A stretch of 64,000 nucleotides of DNA from an uncultured Polaribacter sp. (GTDB lineage: Bacteria > Bacteroidota > Bacteroidia > Flavobacteriales > Flavobacteriaceae): contig NZ_CANNFF010000006.1 in NCBI RefSeq assembly GCF_947503855.1, positions 1-64,000 on the forward strand. The letters are read 5' to 3'. Shown piece after piece: positions 1 through 8,583 of this stretch. The notes beneath the pieces were generated by a model, which saw only the letters and a list, made by a program, of their open reading frames with translations, ran no database searches and was not told the origin of the DNA. A program made the position numbers and the translations under genes. Numbering within the stretch: position 1 is the stretch's first letter; each line of letters begins with the position of its first letter.

Positions 1-2
1 GG

Positions 3-1694
3 AAGCAACATCAAATTGAAAACCCTAACCTAACCGCTAGTGCTATTGGTAAACAAACTGCTGATATGAAGTTGATCGCTATCTATTCTGATGCCAATTG
101 GAGTATTAGCGATACAAACGCTACCTCTGCAGTTTGGGGTATTAATACTAGTTTAAATAATGGGTATCCTTACTTTAATTTTAATACTGCAAGTTTATAC
201 TTGCCAAGTCTTTCTCTAATAGGTGCTAAATCAATTTACATGCTTCTAGGAGATGAATATCTAGAATTAGGAGCTATAGCAGCAGATTACCTAGGAAATG
301 ATATTACAGACAAAATCATTGTGGATTCCTCTAAACTAGACAAAAATACCGAAGGAAATTATTCTGTTTTTTATAATGTTTCAGACAGTCAAGGCAATAA
401 GGCAAACACACAATTGAGAAATATAAAAGTAAGATCTGAGGAATACTTTAAACCTGTTATAACCCTTATTGGACAGAGTTCTATAACTCATGAAAAAGGA
501 GATGCATATGTAGATGAAGGAGCATTAGCGAGAAATTATTTAGATCAAGATATTTCTTATAAAGTTGAAGTCACTGGGGCTGTAGATATTACTGAAGTTG
601 GAACTTATGCTTTGTATTACAATGTTACAGATTCTTTCGGTAACATTGGAAATCAAATTATTAGAACGGTAACAGTTGTAGATACTTCCATAGAATTATT
701 TAGACCTATTATAACACTAAAGGGCTCTAAGTCTTTAGTTATAAAAGAAGGTACTTCTTATCAAGAATTAGGCGCAACAGCAATAGATTATAATGGTAAT
801 GACATCTCTTCAGACATTGTAATAGATGCTTCTGCAGTAGCTGTAAACAGCATCGGAACTTATAGTGTAAAGTATGATGTAGTAGACCAAGAAGGTTACA
901 ATGCTATTACAGAAACAAGAACCGTGATTGTTAAAGAAACTAATTACTTTAAGCCTACACTATCTTTAGTTGGAGAAACACAAATTACGTTATCCGTAGG
1001 GCAAAACTATAGAGAGTTTGGTGCAAAAGCAATAGATTATAATGGTAATGATATTTCGGAATTAATTGTAACTACTGGAAATGTAGACACAAGTAAATCT
1101 GGCACATACGTTGTAAAATATAATGTAACTGATACCCTAGGGAATATAGCATCAGAAATTAGAAGAACTATCACTGTTAATATAGTTGAAGGCTCATATA
1201 ATATTCCTATGGTAACTCTAAATGGTGATCAAAAAATTTATATGAATGTTAATGATAACTATATAGAATTGGGAGCTACTGCAACAGATTATTTAGGGAA
1301 TGATATTTCTCAATATATAGAAATTAATGATTCTAATTTAGATACTAAAAACATCGGAATATATTATGTAATTTATACTGTAGAAGATAATGAAGGAGGG
1401 AAATCTAATCCTGCTATCAGAATTGTAGTAGTACAAAATGTATTGGGTGTCTCAGATGTAGAAAATGAAAATGAAATTGCAATATATCCAAATCCTACTT
1501 CAAGTATGTTGTATATAAATGTAGACTACAATCTTATCAATCAGCGATATCTTATAGTAGATGCTTTAGGAAGAGATGTTTTAAAAGGAAACCTAAATCA
1601 AGTTAAAAACACTATCAATGTAGAGCAACTATCCAAAGGAATATATTACCTTAAGGTATCTAACAAAAAAACAATTAGTTTTATAAAAAAATAG
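3..1694 (+). CDS. T9SS cargo protein with five Ig-like DUF5011-type repeats, 5' partial
   Basis: The frame is open from base 3 with no start in context, so the gene begins upstream. The ATG at 66 is internal. The first ~60 residues end in WGINTSLNNGYPYF, which looks like the tail of a GLUG-type repeat. Five repeats of about 80 residues follow, each with the pattern (P)xLxG..ELGAxAxDYxGNDIS...GTYxVxYNVxDxxGN, typical of bacterial Ig-like DUF5011/HYR-type surface domains. The last ~80 residues (IYPNPTSSMLYI ... KGIYYLKVSN) are a type A T9SS sorting domain, cleaved at the outer membrane. Inference: a large secreted or surface-anchored protein, possibly an adhesin. No enzymatic domain is visible in this part. 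A clean terminator follows. Confidence 0.85.
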   Translation, partial: KQHQIENPNLTASAIGKQTADMKLIAIYSDANWSISDTNATSAVWGINTSLNNGYPYFNFNTASLYLPSLSLIGAKSIYMLLGDEYLELGAIAADYLGNDITDKIIVDSSKLDKNTEGNYSVFYNVSDSQGNKANTQLRNIKVRSEEYFKPVITLIGQSSITHEKGDAYVDEGALARNYLDQDISYKVEVTGAVDITEVGTYALYYNVTDSFGNIGNQIIRTVTVVDTSIELFRPIITLKGSKSLVIKEGTSYQELGATAIDYNGNDISSDIVIDASAVAVNSIGTYSVKYDVVDQEGYNAITETRTVIVKETNYFKPTLSLVGETQITLSVGQNYREFGAKAIDYNGNDISELIVTTGNVDTSKSGTYVVKYNVTDTLGNIASEIRRTITVNIVEGSYNIPMVTLNGDQKIYMNVNDNYIELGATATDYLGNDISQYIEINDSNLDTKNIGIYYVIYTVEDNEGGKSNPAIRIVVVQNVLGVSDVENENEIAIYPNPTSSMLYINVDYNLINQRYLIVDALGRDVLKGNLNQVKNTINVEQLSKGIYYLKVSNKKTISFIKK

Positions 1695-1714
1695 AACAAG
1701 ATTTAAATTCAATT

Positions 1715-1740
1715 AAGCCACCTTAGGGTGGCTTTTTTTT
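1715..1740 (+). terminator. Rho-independent terminator of the T9SS gene
   Basis: The perfect arms AAGCCACC and GGTGGCTT with a 4-nt loop (TTAG) are followed by a run of T. It lies about 20 nt after the stop codon of the secreted protein. Confidence 0.85.
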
Positions 1741-1894
1741 CTCCTTTACTCTACAATTTTAAATCTAAAACTTCCTGGAGACACCACCACTTAAAACTCG
1801 TTACATCTTTGCTGAGTTCAACTCATAAGTGCAACAAACTTATTATTTAAATCTTCAATAAAGTTAGAAGAGTCAACATTTGAGGTCACTTTTT

Positions 1895-1934
1895 ATTCTC
1901 AAGAATAATTTTTTATTCTTGGGAATATTTTTTT
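1895..1934 (+). terminator. Terminator-like hairpin of repeat unit 1
   Basis: Arms ATTCTCAAGAAT (1895-1906) and ATTCTTGGGAAT (1915-1926) pair with one G-U wobble around an 8-nt T-rich loop, followed by ATTTTTTTT. Confidence 0.6.
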
Positions 1935-2026
1935 GTACTATATTTTAGATAGTCAAAAATCGAAGGATAAAATACACTTTAAATCCTCAATAAAGTTAGA
2001 AGATTCAACAGTGGAGGTCACTTTTT

Positions 2027-2066
2027 ATTCCCAAGAATAATTTTTTATTCTTGGGAATATTTTTTT
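2027..2066 (+). terminator. Terminator-like hairpin of repeat unit 2
   Basis: Arms ATTCCCAAGAAT (2027-2038) and ATTCTTGGGAAT (2047-2058) are perfectly complementary, followed by ATTTTTTT. Units 1 and 3 have T instead of C at one arm position, which still pairs as G-U. Confidence 0.6.
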
Positions 2067-2158
2067 GTACTAGATTTTAGATAGTCAAAAATCGAAGTAT
2101 AAAACATGATTTAAATCTTCAATAAAGTTAGAAGAGTCAACAATGGAGGTCACTTTTT

Positions 2159-2198
2159 ATTCTCAAGAATAATTTTTTATTCTTGGGAATATTTTTTT
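2159..2198 (+). terminator. Terminator-like hairpin of repeat unit 3
   Basis: Arms at 2159-2170 and 2179-2190 match those of unit 1 (one G-U pair), again with an 8-nt loop and a T run. Confidence 0.6.
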
Positions 2199-2288
2199 GT
2201 ACTAGATTTTAGATAGTCAAAAATCCAAGTATAAAACATAATTTAAATCTTCAATAAAGTTAGAAGAGTCAACAGTGGAGGTCACTTA

Positions 2289-2316
2289 AAGCTTCACAGA
2301 AATGTGAGGCTTTTTT
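2289..2316 (+). terminator. Terminator closing the 132-bp array
   Basis: AAGCTTCACA (2289-2298) and TGTGAGGCTT (2303-2312) form a 10-bp stem with one G-U pair and a GAAA loop, then six Ts. It replaces the usual hairpin in the truncated fourth unit. From 2317 to 2525 nothing further is seen. Confidence 0.75.
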
Positions 2317-2525
2317 GTTGTTTACAAACTACGTTTTATAGGGGTTACAGAGCTTATAAGTATTTTAATATTTCAAATATAACTTTAGAGGGTTTATGTT
2401 TAAGTTTTTTTGAAACTATAATTAATAGGAAAAAAATACATATAAAGTAAGTAGAGCTTTAAACTGTGTTTGAATAAATAAAGAACTAACTAGTATTAAT
2501 ACGACTAGTCTAAGTGATTATAAAA

Positions 2526-4061
2526 TTATTTCATATTTAAAAAAGAAAAATTATAACTTAGACCTAAATTTATAAAAGCATTATTTAAATTACCTCCTTT
2601 TGCTTTTACGTAGCCTAGAGATCCTCTTAAGTTTAAAGTATTATTTAGCTGATAATCGGCACCAAAACTTGGTTTTATTATGAGTCCTTCTCCAGTGCTA
2701 ATATTTCCACCACCAGCTGCACCTGTTAAAATTTGACCGAAAAAACGGGTATGAATACCCATAATTTTTTTAGATTTTATTCCCAAACCAACCAAACCCT
2801 CTGCATATGCACCAGCATTTCCAAAATTGGCAAAAGAGGTTTGTCCTGCAACATACAAATGTTTATTTAAGTCTAAATTTATCTGTAAAGATATTTGATG
2901 CATATCTTCTGTGGGTTCTGATATTCTTTTAGCATTAAAATACCAGTCATGTTTTATAATAAAATCAACGCCTTTAAATTTTCCTGAGCTAAAATGTTTC
3001 TTGTTTGCTATTGTGCCACTTCTATCTAAATAATATTTTAAACCAACACCATAAGAAGAAGTAGAAAATAATTGACTAGGAGTTAATAGATAACCTTTAT
3101 TTATAGCTATAAATGTATTTTTAAATAGTTTTTGTTCTAAAGAAACATCAGGAGCAATCATAAAGCCACCATCAGAATTAACACCACCACCACCACCAGC
3201 ACCAATACTAAATTTTGTTAAAATATGAGTGTTATTTTTATTGAAACTAAAATGGTAGCCACCTCCTAAAAATACATCCATGTAACCAGCTTTAATACCA
3301 CTATATGCGCCATCTACTTTAATAAAGCCAAACCAATTTTTAGTAAAATAATTGGCAAATTCAAAACCAGCCAATCTTATAGTTTTTCCTTGAATAACTT
3401 GTTCTTGAGTAGGTAAAGCTTTTGTGACATCTAAATTATTTAAATGCACCATTAAAGAAGTTCTTTGTGTTTTTTGATTCCAGTTGCTTTTATTTAATTC
3501 TTTTAACTGATATATATTTTCTCTTTTATTATAATTTGTATAAACATAATTTAAAGGAATTTCTAAGGCTATATTTAATTGATTTCCTTTTATTAAACCA
3601 TCATCAAAAAAGTTTACATAACTCCAACCTGTATTTAAAGAAAAGTGTTTAAAATTATATCCTAAATTAAAGTGTGGAAGTATAAATGCGCCACCACCAT
3701 CTGGTGCTCCAGCACCACCACCACCACCAAAGTGGAAACCAGTATCTAAATAAAATTTTTCAGTTAAATACTTTTTGTAACCTGCGTTAATCCCTAAAGT
3801 AAAAAAACCACCTCTTTCTCCTGTAATTGCTCCATAAATACCTAAACCAGTGTAAAAAGATTCATTTAAAAAAAGGTTATAATGTATCCCAGAAAAACCC
3901 ATATTAGGTTCATTAGGAATATTAAATTCAGGCATGTTGATAGATAGAAAGTTTATTTTTGCAAATCCTTTTTGTGTTAATTTATTAGGCGCTGTTTCGT
4001 TTTGAGAAACTAAAATTTGACATGTTATAATTGTTATAATTAAAAGGGAAAACTTTTTCAT
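2526..4061 (-). CDS. Outer-membrane beta-barrel-like protein with three Gly-rich repeats, unknown function
   Basis: 511 aa with a signal peptide (MKKFSLLIITIITCQILVSQ). The remainder is alternating amphipathic beta strand with aromatic girdle residues, as in outer-membrane barrels, and ends in LGLSYNFSFLNMK. Three related stretches recur: GGGGGAGAPDGGGAF, GAGGGGGVNSDGGFM and GAAGGGNISTGEGLI. Each sits between a strand and a 'P.(F/V).LGY' type strand, suggesting three copies of a barrel-hairpin module of about 150 residues. The glycine runs appear in the DNA as (CCA)n-like tracts. No named family is recognised. A TATCTTTG box lies 25 nt upstream. Linkage to the neighbouring fdhF-like gene is not obvious because it has its own promoter. 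Confidence 0.7.
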   Translation of the reverse strand: MKKFSLLIITIITCQILVSQNETAPNKLTQKGFAKINFLSINMPEFNIPNEPNMGFSGIHYNLFLNESFYTGLGIYGAITGERGGFFTLGINAGYKKYLTEKFYLDTGFHFGGGGGAGAPDGGGAFILPHFNLGYNFKHFSLNTGWSYVNFFDDGLIKGNQLNIALEIPLNYVYTNYNKRENIYQLKELNKSNWNQKTQRTSLMVHLNNLDVTKALPTQEQVIQGKTIRLAGFEFANYFTKNWFGFIKVDGAYSGIKAGYMDVFLGGGYHFSFNKNNTHILTKFSIGAGGGGGVNSDGGFMIAPDVSLEQKLFKNTFIAINKGYLLTPSQLFSTSSYGVGLKYYLDRSGTIANKKHFSSGKFKGVDFIIKHDWYFNAKRISEPTEDMHQISLQINLDLNKHLYVAGQTSFANFGNAGAYAEGLVGLGIKSKKIMGIHTRFFGQILTGAAGGGNISTGEGLIIKPSFGADYQLNNTLNLRGSLGYVKAKGGNLNNAFINLGLSYNFSFLNMK

Positions 4062-4085
4062 TAAATGATTTTTAAACTATTTTAT

Positions 4086-4093
4086 CAAAGATA
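4086..4093 (-). promoter_or_regulatory. -7 promoter box of the beta-barrel gene
   Basis: On the minus strand this reads TATCTTTG, a perfect TAnnTTTG, 25 nt before the start codon at 4061. No clear -33 TTG was identified. Confidence 0.45.
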
Positions 4094-4095
4094 AA

Positions 4096-6387
4096 TTATC
4101 TTTTTTCAATACTAATAATTACAGTTTTAGAAGCAGGTGTATTGCTTGTATGAGCTACATTTGTTATGGGTACTAAAACATTTGCTTCTGGAAAATAGGT
4201 TGCTGTACATTGCTCTGGGATGTCATAAGCTACCACTAAAAAACCTTTAGCAAACCTTTCTTTATCCTTAAAATGACTTTTTAAATCTACCAAATCTAAA
4301 GATTTTAAATGCTGTTTTTTCATGTCTTTAGCATTCATAAAAATAATTCTTCTTTCATTTAAAACACCTCTGTATCTATCATTTAAACCATAAATAGTTG
4401 TGTTGTATTGGTCGTGAGTTCTTATGGTCATCATTATAAATTGATTTTCTTTTAGCTCAATATCAGAGGGTTTATTTAATGTAAAGTTTGCTTTTCCTGT
4501 ATGTGTGGGTTTAAAGTTGTTATCTCTAGCATTGTTGGGTAAATAAAACCCGCCTTTTTGTCTCACACGCTTGTTATAATTTTTAAAACCAGGAATTACT
4601 TTTTCAATTTTATTACGAATTAAATCGTAATTAGATATAAGTTTTGTCCAATTTACGGTTGTTTTTTTAAGTGTTGCATTTGCTAAACCTACTACAATTG
4701 CAGGTTCGCTGAGTAGTTTTTTAGAAACAGGTTCTAAATGACCTTGAGATGAATGCACAACTCCCATAGAGTTTTCTACAGAAATAAATTGCGCTCCAGA
4801 AACTTGATAGTCTTTTTCTGAGCGTCCTAAACATGGTAATATTAAGGCTTGTTTACCATGTATTAAATGACTTCTGTTTAGCTTTGTAGATACATGAACT
4901 GTAAGGTCACAATTTTGTAAAGCTTTCGCAGTAAATGTTGTATCTGGTGTTGCAGAAACAAAATTACCGCCCATGCCAAAAAATATTTTTGCTTTTTTCT
5001 GATGCATAGCTTCTATAGCTTCCACCACATCAAAACCATGTTTTCTTGGAGATTGAAACTGAAAGGTTTCCTCTAATTTGTCTAAAAATTTTGTAGGCAT
5101 TTTTTCCCAAATACCCATAGTTCTATCTCCTTGAACATTAGAATGACCACGAACAGGGCAAGTGCCAGCCCCTTTTTTACCAATACTACCTTTTAAAAGT
5201 AAAATATTTACAAGTTCTCTAATATTGTCTACAGAGTTTTTGTGTTGCGTTAACCCCATTGCCCAACAAATAATTATTTTATCATTATTGATAATCATAT
5301 CTGTGGCTTTTTGTATTGTGTCTAAAGAGAGCCCAGTTTGAGGAAGTAAGTCTTCTATTTTATATCTGTCTAAATCTAGAAGCATGTTTTCTAACCCTTT
5401 TGTTTTGTTTTTTATAAATTGATGATTAAAGACAGTTCCAGGTTTTTCGGTCTCTTTTTCTTTCATCAGTTTTAGGATGATTTTTAGCAAAGCAACATCA
5501 CCATTTATTTTTATTTGTAGAAATAAGTCTGTTAACTCTTGCCCAGAACCTATCCATTTTAGTGGATTTTGAGGATCTTTAAAGTTCATTAACCCAACTT
5601 CTGGTAATGGATTTACAGTGATAATTTTACCACCTCTTTTTTTAGTTTCTCCAAGAGCTGTTAACATCCTTGGATGATTTGTACCTGGGTTTTGCCCAAT
5701 GACAATAACCAAATCAGCATGATTAAAATCATCTAAAGTAACAGAACCTTTACCAATGCCTAGGGTTTGTGTAAGTGCAGCACCACTAGATTCGTGACAC
5801 ATATTAGAGCAATCTGGTAAATTGTTTGTGCCAAATTGTCTAACGAATAACTGATACAAAAATGCAGCTTCGTTACTGGTTCTTCCAGAAGTATAAAAAA
5901 TGGCTTCGTCTGGAGAAGTTAAATTATTTAATTCCTTTCCAATCAGTTGGAAAGCATCATCCCAAGAAATTTCCTCATAATAATCTTTCCCTTCAGGTAA
6001 ATACATTGGGTGTGTAATTCTACCACTTTTACACAATTCATAATCTGACCATTTGGTCATTTCTGAAACAGAATTTGTGGTAAAAAATTGGGGAGATACT
6101 TTATTTTTTGTAGCTTCTTCTGCAACAGCTTTTGCACCATTTTCGCAATATTCTGCTAAAAAAGCACGTTTTGCATCTGGATCTGGCCATGCACAACCTG
6201 GGCAATCAAAACCATCATATTGATTTAAGTTTTTTAGTAATTTTATTCCTTTTACAACGCCAACTTCATCTTTGATTTGTGTTAATGCAGATTTTATAGC
6301 TTTTATGCCTACAGAAGTTTCAGGTACTTTTACCAATTTAATACCTGTTAATTTTTCTGGTGGTTGTGCATTTATTTCTTCAGTCAT
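4096..6387 (-). CDS. FdhF/YdeP family molybdopterin oxidoreductase
   Basis: 763 aa, the normal length for the YdeP-like branch of formate dehydrogenase alpha-subunit relatives. A family-type CPGCAWP motif (C62, C65) is near the N terminus. DCSNMCHESSG (C193, C197) marks the cofactor pocket, VIGQNPGTNHPR and GKGAGTCPVRGHSNVQGDRTM follow, and the C-terminal domain binds the bis-MGD cofactor. There is no selenocysteine. No signal peptide is seen, so it should be cytoplasmic. It lies 3 nt downstream of fdhD, the sulfur-transfer accessory gene, in one operon. The physiological substrate of YdeP-type enzymes is poorly known. Formate oxidation is possible but not shown, since no NAD- or quinone-linked partner subunit is present. 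Confidence 0.85.
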   Translation of the reverse strand: MTEEINAQPPEKLTGIKLVKVPETSVGIKAIKSALTQIKDEVGVVKGIKLLKNLNQYDGFDCPGCAWPDPDAKRAFLAEYCENGAKAVAEEATKNKVSPQFFTTNSVSEMTKWSDYELCKSGRITHPMYLPEGKDYYEEISWDDAFQLIGKELNNLTSPDEAIFYTSGRTSNEAAFLYQLFVRQFGTNNLPDCSNMCHESSGAALTQTLGIGKGSVTLDDFNHADLVIVIGQNPGTNHPRMLTALGETKKRGGKIITVNPLPEVGLMNFKDPQNPLKWIGSGQELTDLFLQIKINGDVALLKIILKLMKEKETEKPGTVFNHQFIKNKTKGLENMLLDLDRYKIEDLLPQTGLSLDTIQKATDMIINNDKIIICWAMGLTQHKNSVDNIRELVNILLLKGSIGKKGAGTCPVRGHSNVQGDRTMGIWEKMPTKFLDKLEETFQFQSPRKHGFDVVEAIEAMHQKKAKIFFGMGGNFVSATPDTTFTAKALQNCDLTVHVSTKLNRSHLIHGKQALILPCLGRSEKDYQVSGAQFISVENSMGVVHSSQGHLEPVSKKLLSEPAIVVGLANATLKKTTVNWTKLISNYDLIRNKIEKVIPGFKNYNKRVRQKGGFYLPNNARDNNFKPTHTGKANFTLNKPSDIELKENQFIMMTIRTHDQYNTTIYGLNDRYRGVLNERRIIFMNAKDMKKQHLKSLDLVDLKSHFKDKERFAKGFLVVAYDIPEQCTATYFPEANVLVPITNVAHTSNTPASKTVIISIEKR

Positions 6388-6390
6388 AGT

Positions 6391-7185
6391 TTAATTCTTT
6401 AAGGATGCTGTATTTGCGTAAATTGTCATTTTAGAGTCTCTTGTAAAACCAATTAGGCAAATACCAAATTCTTTTGCAAAATCGATAGCCAAAGAAGAGC
6501 AAGCAGAAACGGCTATAATTATAGGTATTTTTGCTATAAATGCTTTTGATATAATTTCGTAAGAAACCCTACCACTTACTAAAAGATAACGTGCTTCTTT
6601 TAAATTCTTGTTTTCTAATAAATCTCCTATTGTTTTATCTACTGCATTGTGGCGTCCAATATCTTCTTTAATAGAAAGTAATTTATGGTTTTTATTAAAA
6701 ATAGCAGCAGCGTGACTGCCACCTGTTGCTTTAAAAGTATTTTGTAAATCACCCATTTTACAAAACATGTCTTTAATTTCTGCTATTGCTATTGCTGTTT
6801 TAGTTGATAGTTTTTTTCCACTAACTTGTATGTCTTTTAGTTCTTTTTTACCACAAATACCGCAAGAAGAAACAGATAGTAAAGTTCTTTTATTTAAATA
6901 TCCTTTACCCAATTGTTCTTTTGGGATGTTTATGTTTATAATAGTAGGTATGTTGTTTTCTTCTTTTTCTATATTCCATTTAAATGAATCTTTATGCTTA
7001 TAAATATCTTCTGCATACAACAAACCTCTAATTAAGTCGATATCATTATCAGGTGTTCTCATAACAACTGTGTAAGGGTTTTTATTGATACTTATTTGCA
7101 AAGCAGCTTCTATAACAATATTATCTTTTGTAAGTTGTTGTAGCTGATTGGTTATTTTTAACCCCTGGTAAGTGTTAGTTTGCAT
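6391..7185 (-). CDS. fdhD: Formate dehydrogenase accessory sulfurtransferase FdhD
   Basis: 264 aa. FdhD passes sulfur from a cysteine desulfurase to the Mo-bis-MGD cofactor, which is needed for formate dehydrogenase-type enzymes. The catalytic CxxC is visible in SVSSCGICGKKEL. The motifs ATGGSHAAAIF, EDIGRHNAVDKTIG and SGRVSYEIISKA are typical of the family. It is the first gene of a two-gene operon with the FdhF/YdeP oxidoreductase (3-nt gap), which is the likely client enzyme. TAAGTTTG lies 20 nt upstream. Confidence 0.92.
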   Translation of the reverse strand: MQTNTYQGLKITNQLQQLTKDNIVIEAALQISINKNPYTVVMRTPDNDIDLIRGLLYAEDIYKHKDSFKWNIEKEENNIPTIININIPKEQLGKGYLNKRTLLSVSSCGICGKKELKDIQVSGKKLSTKTAIAIAEIKDMFCKMGDLQNTFKATGGSHAAAIFNKNHKLLSIKEDIGRHNAVDKTIGDLLENKNLKEARYLLVSGRVSYEIISKAFIAKIPIIIAVSACSSLAIDFAKEFGICLIGFTRDSKMTIYANTASLKN

Positions 7186-7204
7186 AAAATACGATTGGCA
7201 TATA

Positions 7205-7212
7205 CAAACTTA
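7205..7212 (-). promoter_or_regulatory. -7 promoter box of the fdhD operon
   Basis: The minus strand reads TAAGTTTG (TAnnTTTG) 20 nt before the fdhD start. It sits just downstream of the terminator of the preceding transcription unit. Confidence 0.5.
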
Positions 7213-7228
7213 ACAAAAACAAGTGTAG

Positions 7229-7264
7229 AAAAAAAAAACAAAAATCTTAGAAACGAATCTAAGA
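7229..7264 (-). terminator. Terminator between the methyltransferase unit and fdhD
   Basis: On the minus strand TCTTAGA and TCTAAGA arms (7 bp, 6-nt loop; plus coordinates 7245-7251 and 7258-7264) are followed by a long T-rich run. The hairpin is about 140 nt past the stop of the methyltransferase gene. Confidence 0.65.
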
Positions 7265-7400
7265 CTTTTATGAAGTGTATTTTACACTAATATGAAAACA
7301 CCCAAATTTTTAAGAAATAATATTGTTAATTTAAACTTATAATAGTTGTTTTTTAATTGTCAATACAAATTAATAAACTTATTTAAAAAATCGTTAAAAA

Positions 7401-8579
7401 CTATATTAATTTACTACAAATCAAAACTATAGGTTTGTTTTTTATATTTGTTGTAAAGAAAATAAATACATCTCCACCATCTTTTATTTTTGTTTCTTTT
7501 CTAATTTGAGCAACCGTTTTCGGGAAATTTCTAGTTGTAATATTGGCTTTTTGATGGCGAATTAATTTTTTAAGCTTCTTTTTATCGTAAGAAATGTAGT
7601 GTTCTACTTTAAAACTCCTTCCAGGGAAATCTAAAATTTTATTAGAAGTATAAAGATGTGTATGTTTTTGTAGTTTATTTACCCTAAAATATTTAGTAAT
7701 TTCATGAAAAGCCCCAGCTTTTAATATTGCAGCATTGGGTTCGTAAATATAATTTAAAGGTTCATTATAGATTGATTCAGATGCTTCTAAGTATTTAAAA
7801 TTAAACTTTTCTTCAGTTTCTTTTTTAATGTTGATGGTTTTAATATCAATTGTATTTTCATAGTTTTTTTCTAGCAGAAAAAGAAGCTCTTTTACTTCGT
7901 TATTAACTGCAACAACATGTATTTCTTTTACATTTTTTAACTCCTTAATAGTTTGTGTAATGTCTAAAATAGGGGAGGTCTTAATCAAAATAGTTGTAGC
8001 CTTTGTAAATAGAAAATCTATTTTTGGCGGCACTTGAGGTAAGCAATCCTTCAACAAAAAAACTTTGCCTTTAACATCATCTCTTCTTGAAGGGTCAATA
8101 TAAATACAATCAAATAAAGTATCGTTTTCTTTTAAATAATTAAGGCCATTACCAGCAATGGTTTTTATGTTTTTTATTTTTAATTGACGATAATTGTAGG
8201 TAACAATTTCTGAAAGTTCTTTATTAATTTCACAGTGAATTACCTCTTTAAATTGTTTAGAAAAATTTAAACAATCTACACCAAAACCACCTGTAAGATC
8301 AATAATTTTATCACCCGTAATAATATTTGCTTTGTATTTTGCTGTAATTTCTGAGCTAGTTTGCTCGATACTAATTTTTTGAGGATAATAGATATGATAC
8401 GTTTGAAACCAAGTTGGTAATTTTGTTTTAGATTTTTGCTTTGCTAAAATTTGATTTGCCAATTCCTGCACAGTAACATCAGAAAAAGGGCTGCCTTTTA
8501 AGATTATTTTAGTAATATCTTTTTTTAAATTACTGTGTATAAACGTTTGTATATCTTCTTTTAAAATAGCTAAATTCAA
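7401..8579 (-). CDS. Class I SAM-dependent methyltransferase with THUMP-like C-terminal domain
   Basis: 392 aa. The Rossmann SAM-binding motif is IIDLTGGFGVDCLNF, followed by the acidic strand end (IHCEINKEL) and the motif IYIDPSRRDD. This arrangement is seen in the RsmD/TrmK-like conserved methyltransferases of Bacteroidota that carry a C-terminal THUMP-like domain, here roughly residues 310-392 with FPGRSFKVEHY and KKLIRHQKANITTRNFP. An rRNA or tRNA substrate is likely, but the exact target cannot be read from sequence. It lies 4 nt downstream of the permease gene, so they are probably cotranscribed. Confidence 0.82.
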   Translation of the reverse strand: MNLAILKEDIQTFIHSNLKKDITKIILKGSPFSDVTVQELANQILAKQKSKTKLPTWFQTYHIYYPQKISIEQTSSEITAKYKANIITGDKIIDLTGGFGVDCLNFSKQFKEVIHCEINKELSEIVTYNYRQLKIKNIKTIAGNGLNYLKENDTLFDCIYIDPSRRDDVKGKVFLLKDCLPQVPPKIDFLFTKATTILIKTSPILDITQTIKELKNVKEIHVVAVNNEVKELLFLLEKNYENTIDIKTINIKKETEEKFNFKYLEASESIYNEPLNYIYEPNAAILKAGAFHEITKYFRVNKLQKHTHLYTSNKILDFPGRSFKVEHYISYDKKKLKKLIRHQKANITTRNFPKTVAQIRKETKIKDGGDVFIFFTTNIKNKPIVLICSKLI

Positions 8580-8583
8580 AATT

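Larger units (their letters stand above)
1846..2287. repeat. Tandem array of 132-bp units (three full, one partial)
   Basis: Units start at 1846, 1978, 2110 and 2242 with TTTAAATC(T/C)TCAATAAAG, an exact 132-bp period, and are more than 90% alike by eye. The fourth unit keeps only about 46 bp, up to GAGGTCACTT, and then runs into a different terminator. Each full unit carries a 12-bp inverted repeat with an 8-nt loop and a T run. It also carries TTG-N17-TA(G/T)ATTTT, one base short of the flavobacterial promoter TTG-N17-23-TAnnTTTG. There is no convincing coding capacity: although 132 is a multiple of 3, every unit has a TAA after about 20 codons. Unit-by-unit transcription of about 100-nt RNAs is inferred. 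Confidence 0.85.

Noticed and set aside
1846..2287. CRISPR array
   Set aside because: The units are 132 bp and nearly identical throughout, with no short repeat separated by unique spacers and no cas genes in the window.
1846..2287. Short proteins encoded by the repeat units
   Set aside because: The period is a multiple of three but each unit has a TAA after about 20 codons, starts are inconsistent (GTG, ATG or none) and the hairpin lies inside any such frame.
3467..3652. Plus-strand frame of 61 codons
   Set aside because: It lies wholly inside the barrel protein gene and has biased composition typical of an opposite-strand shadow.
3180..3730. Trinucleotide microsatellite (ACC)n
   Set aside because: It is the antisense reading of glycine codons in the Gly-rich hairpins of the barrel-like protein.
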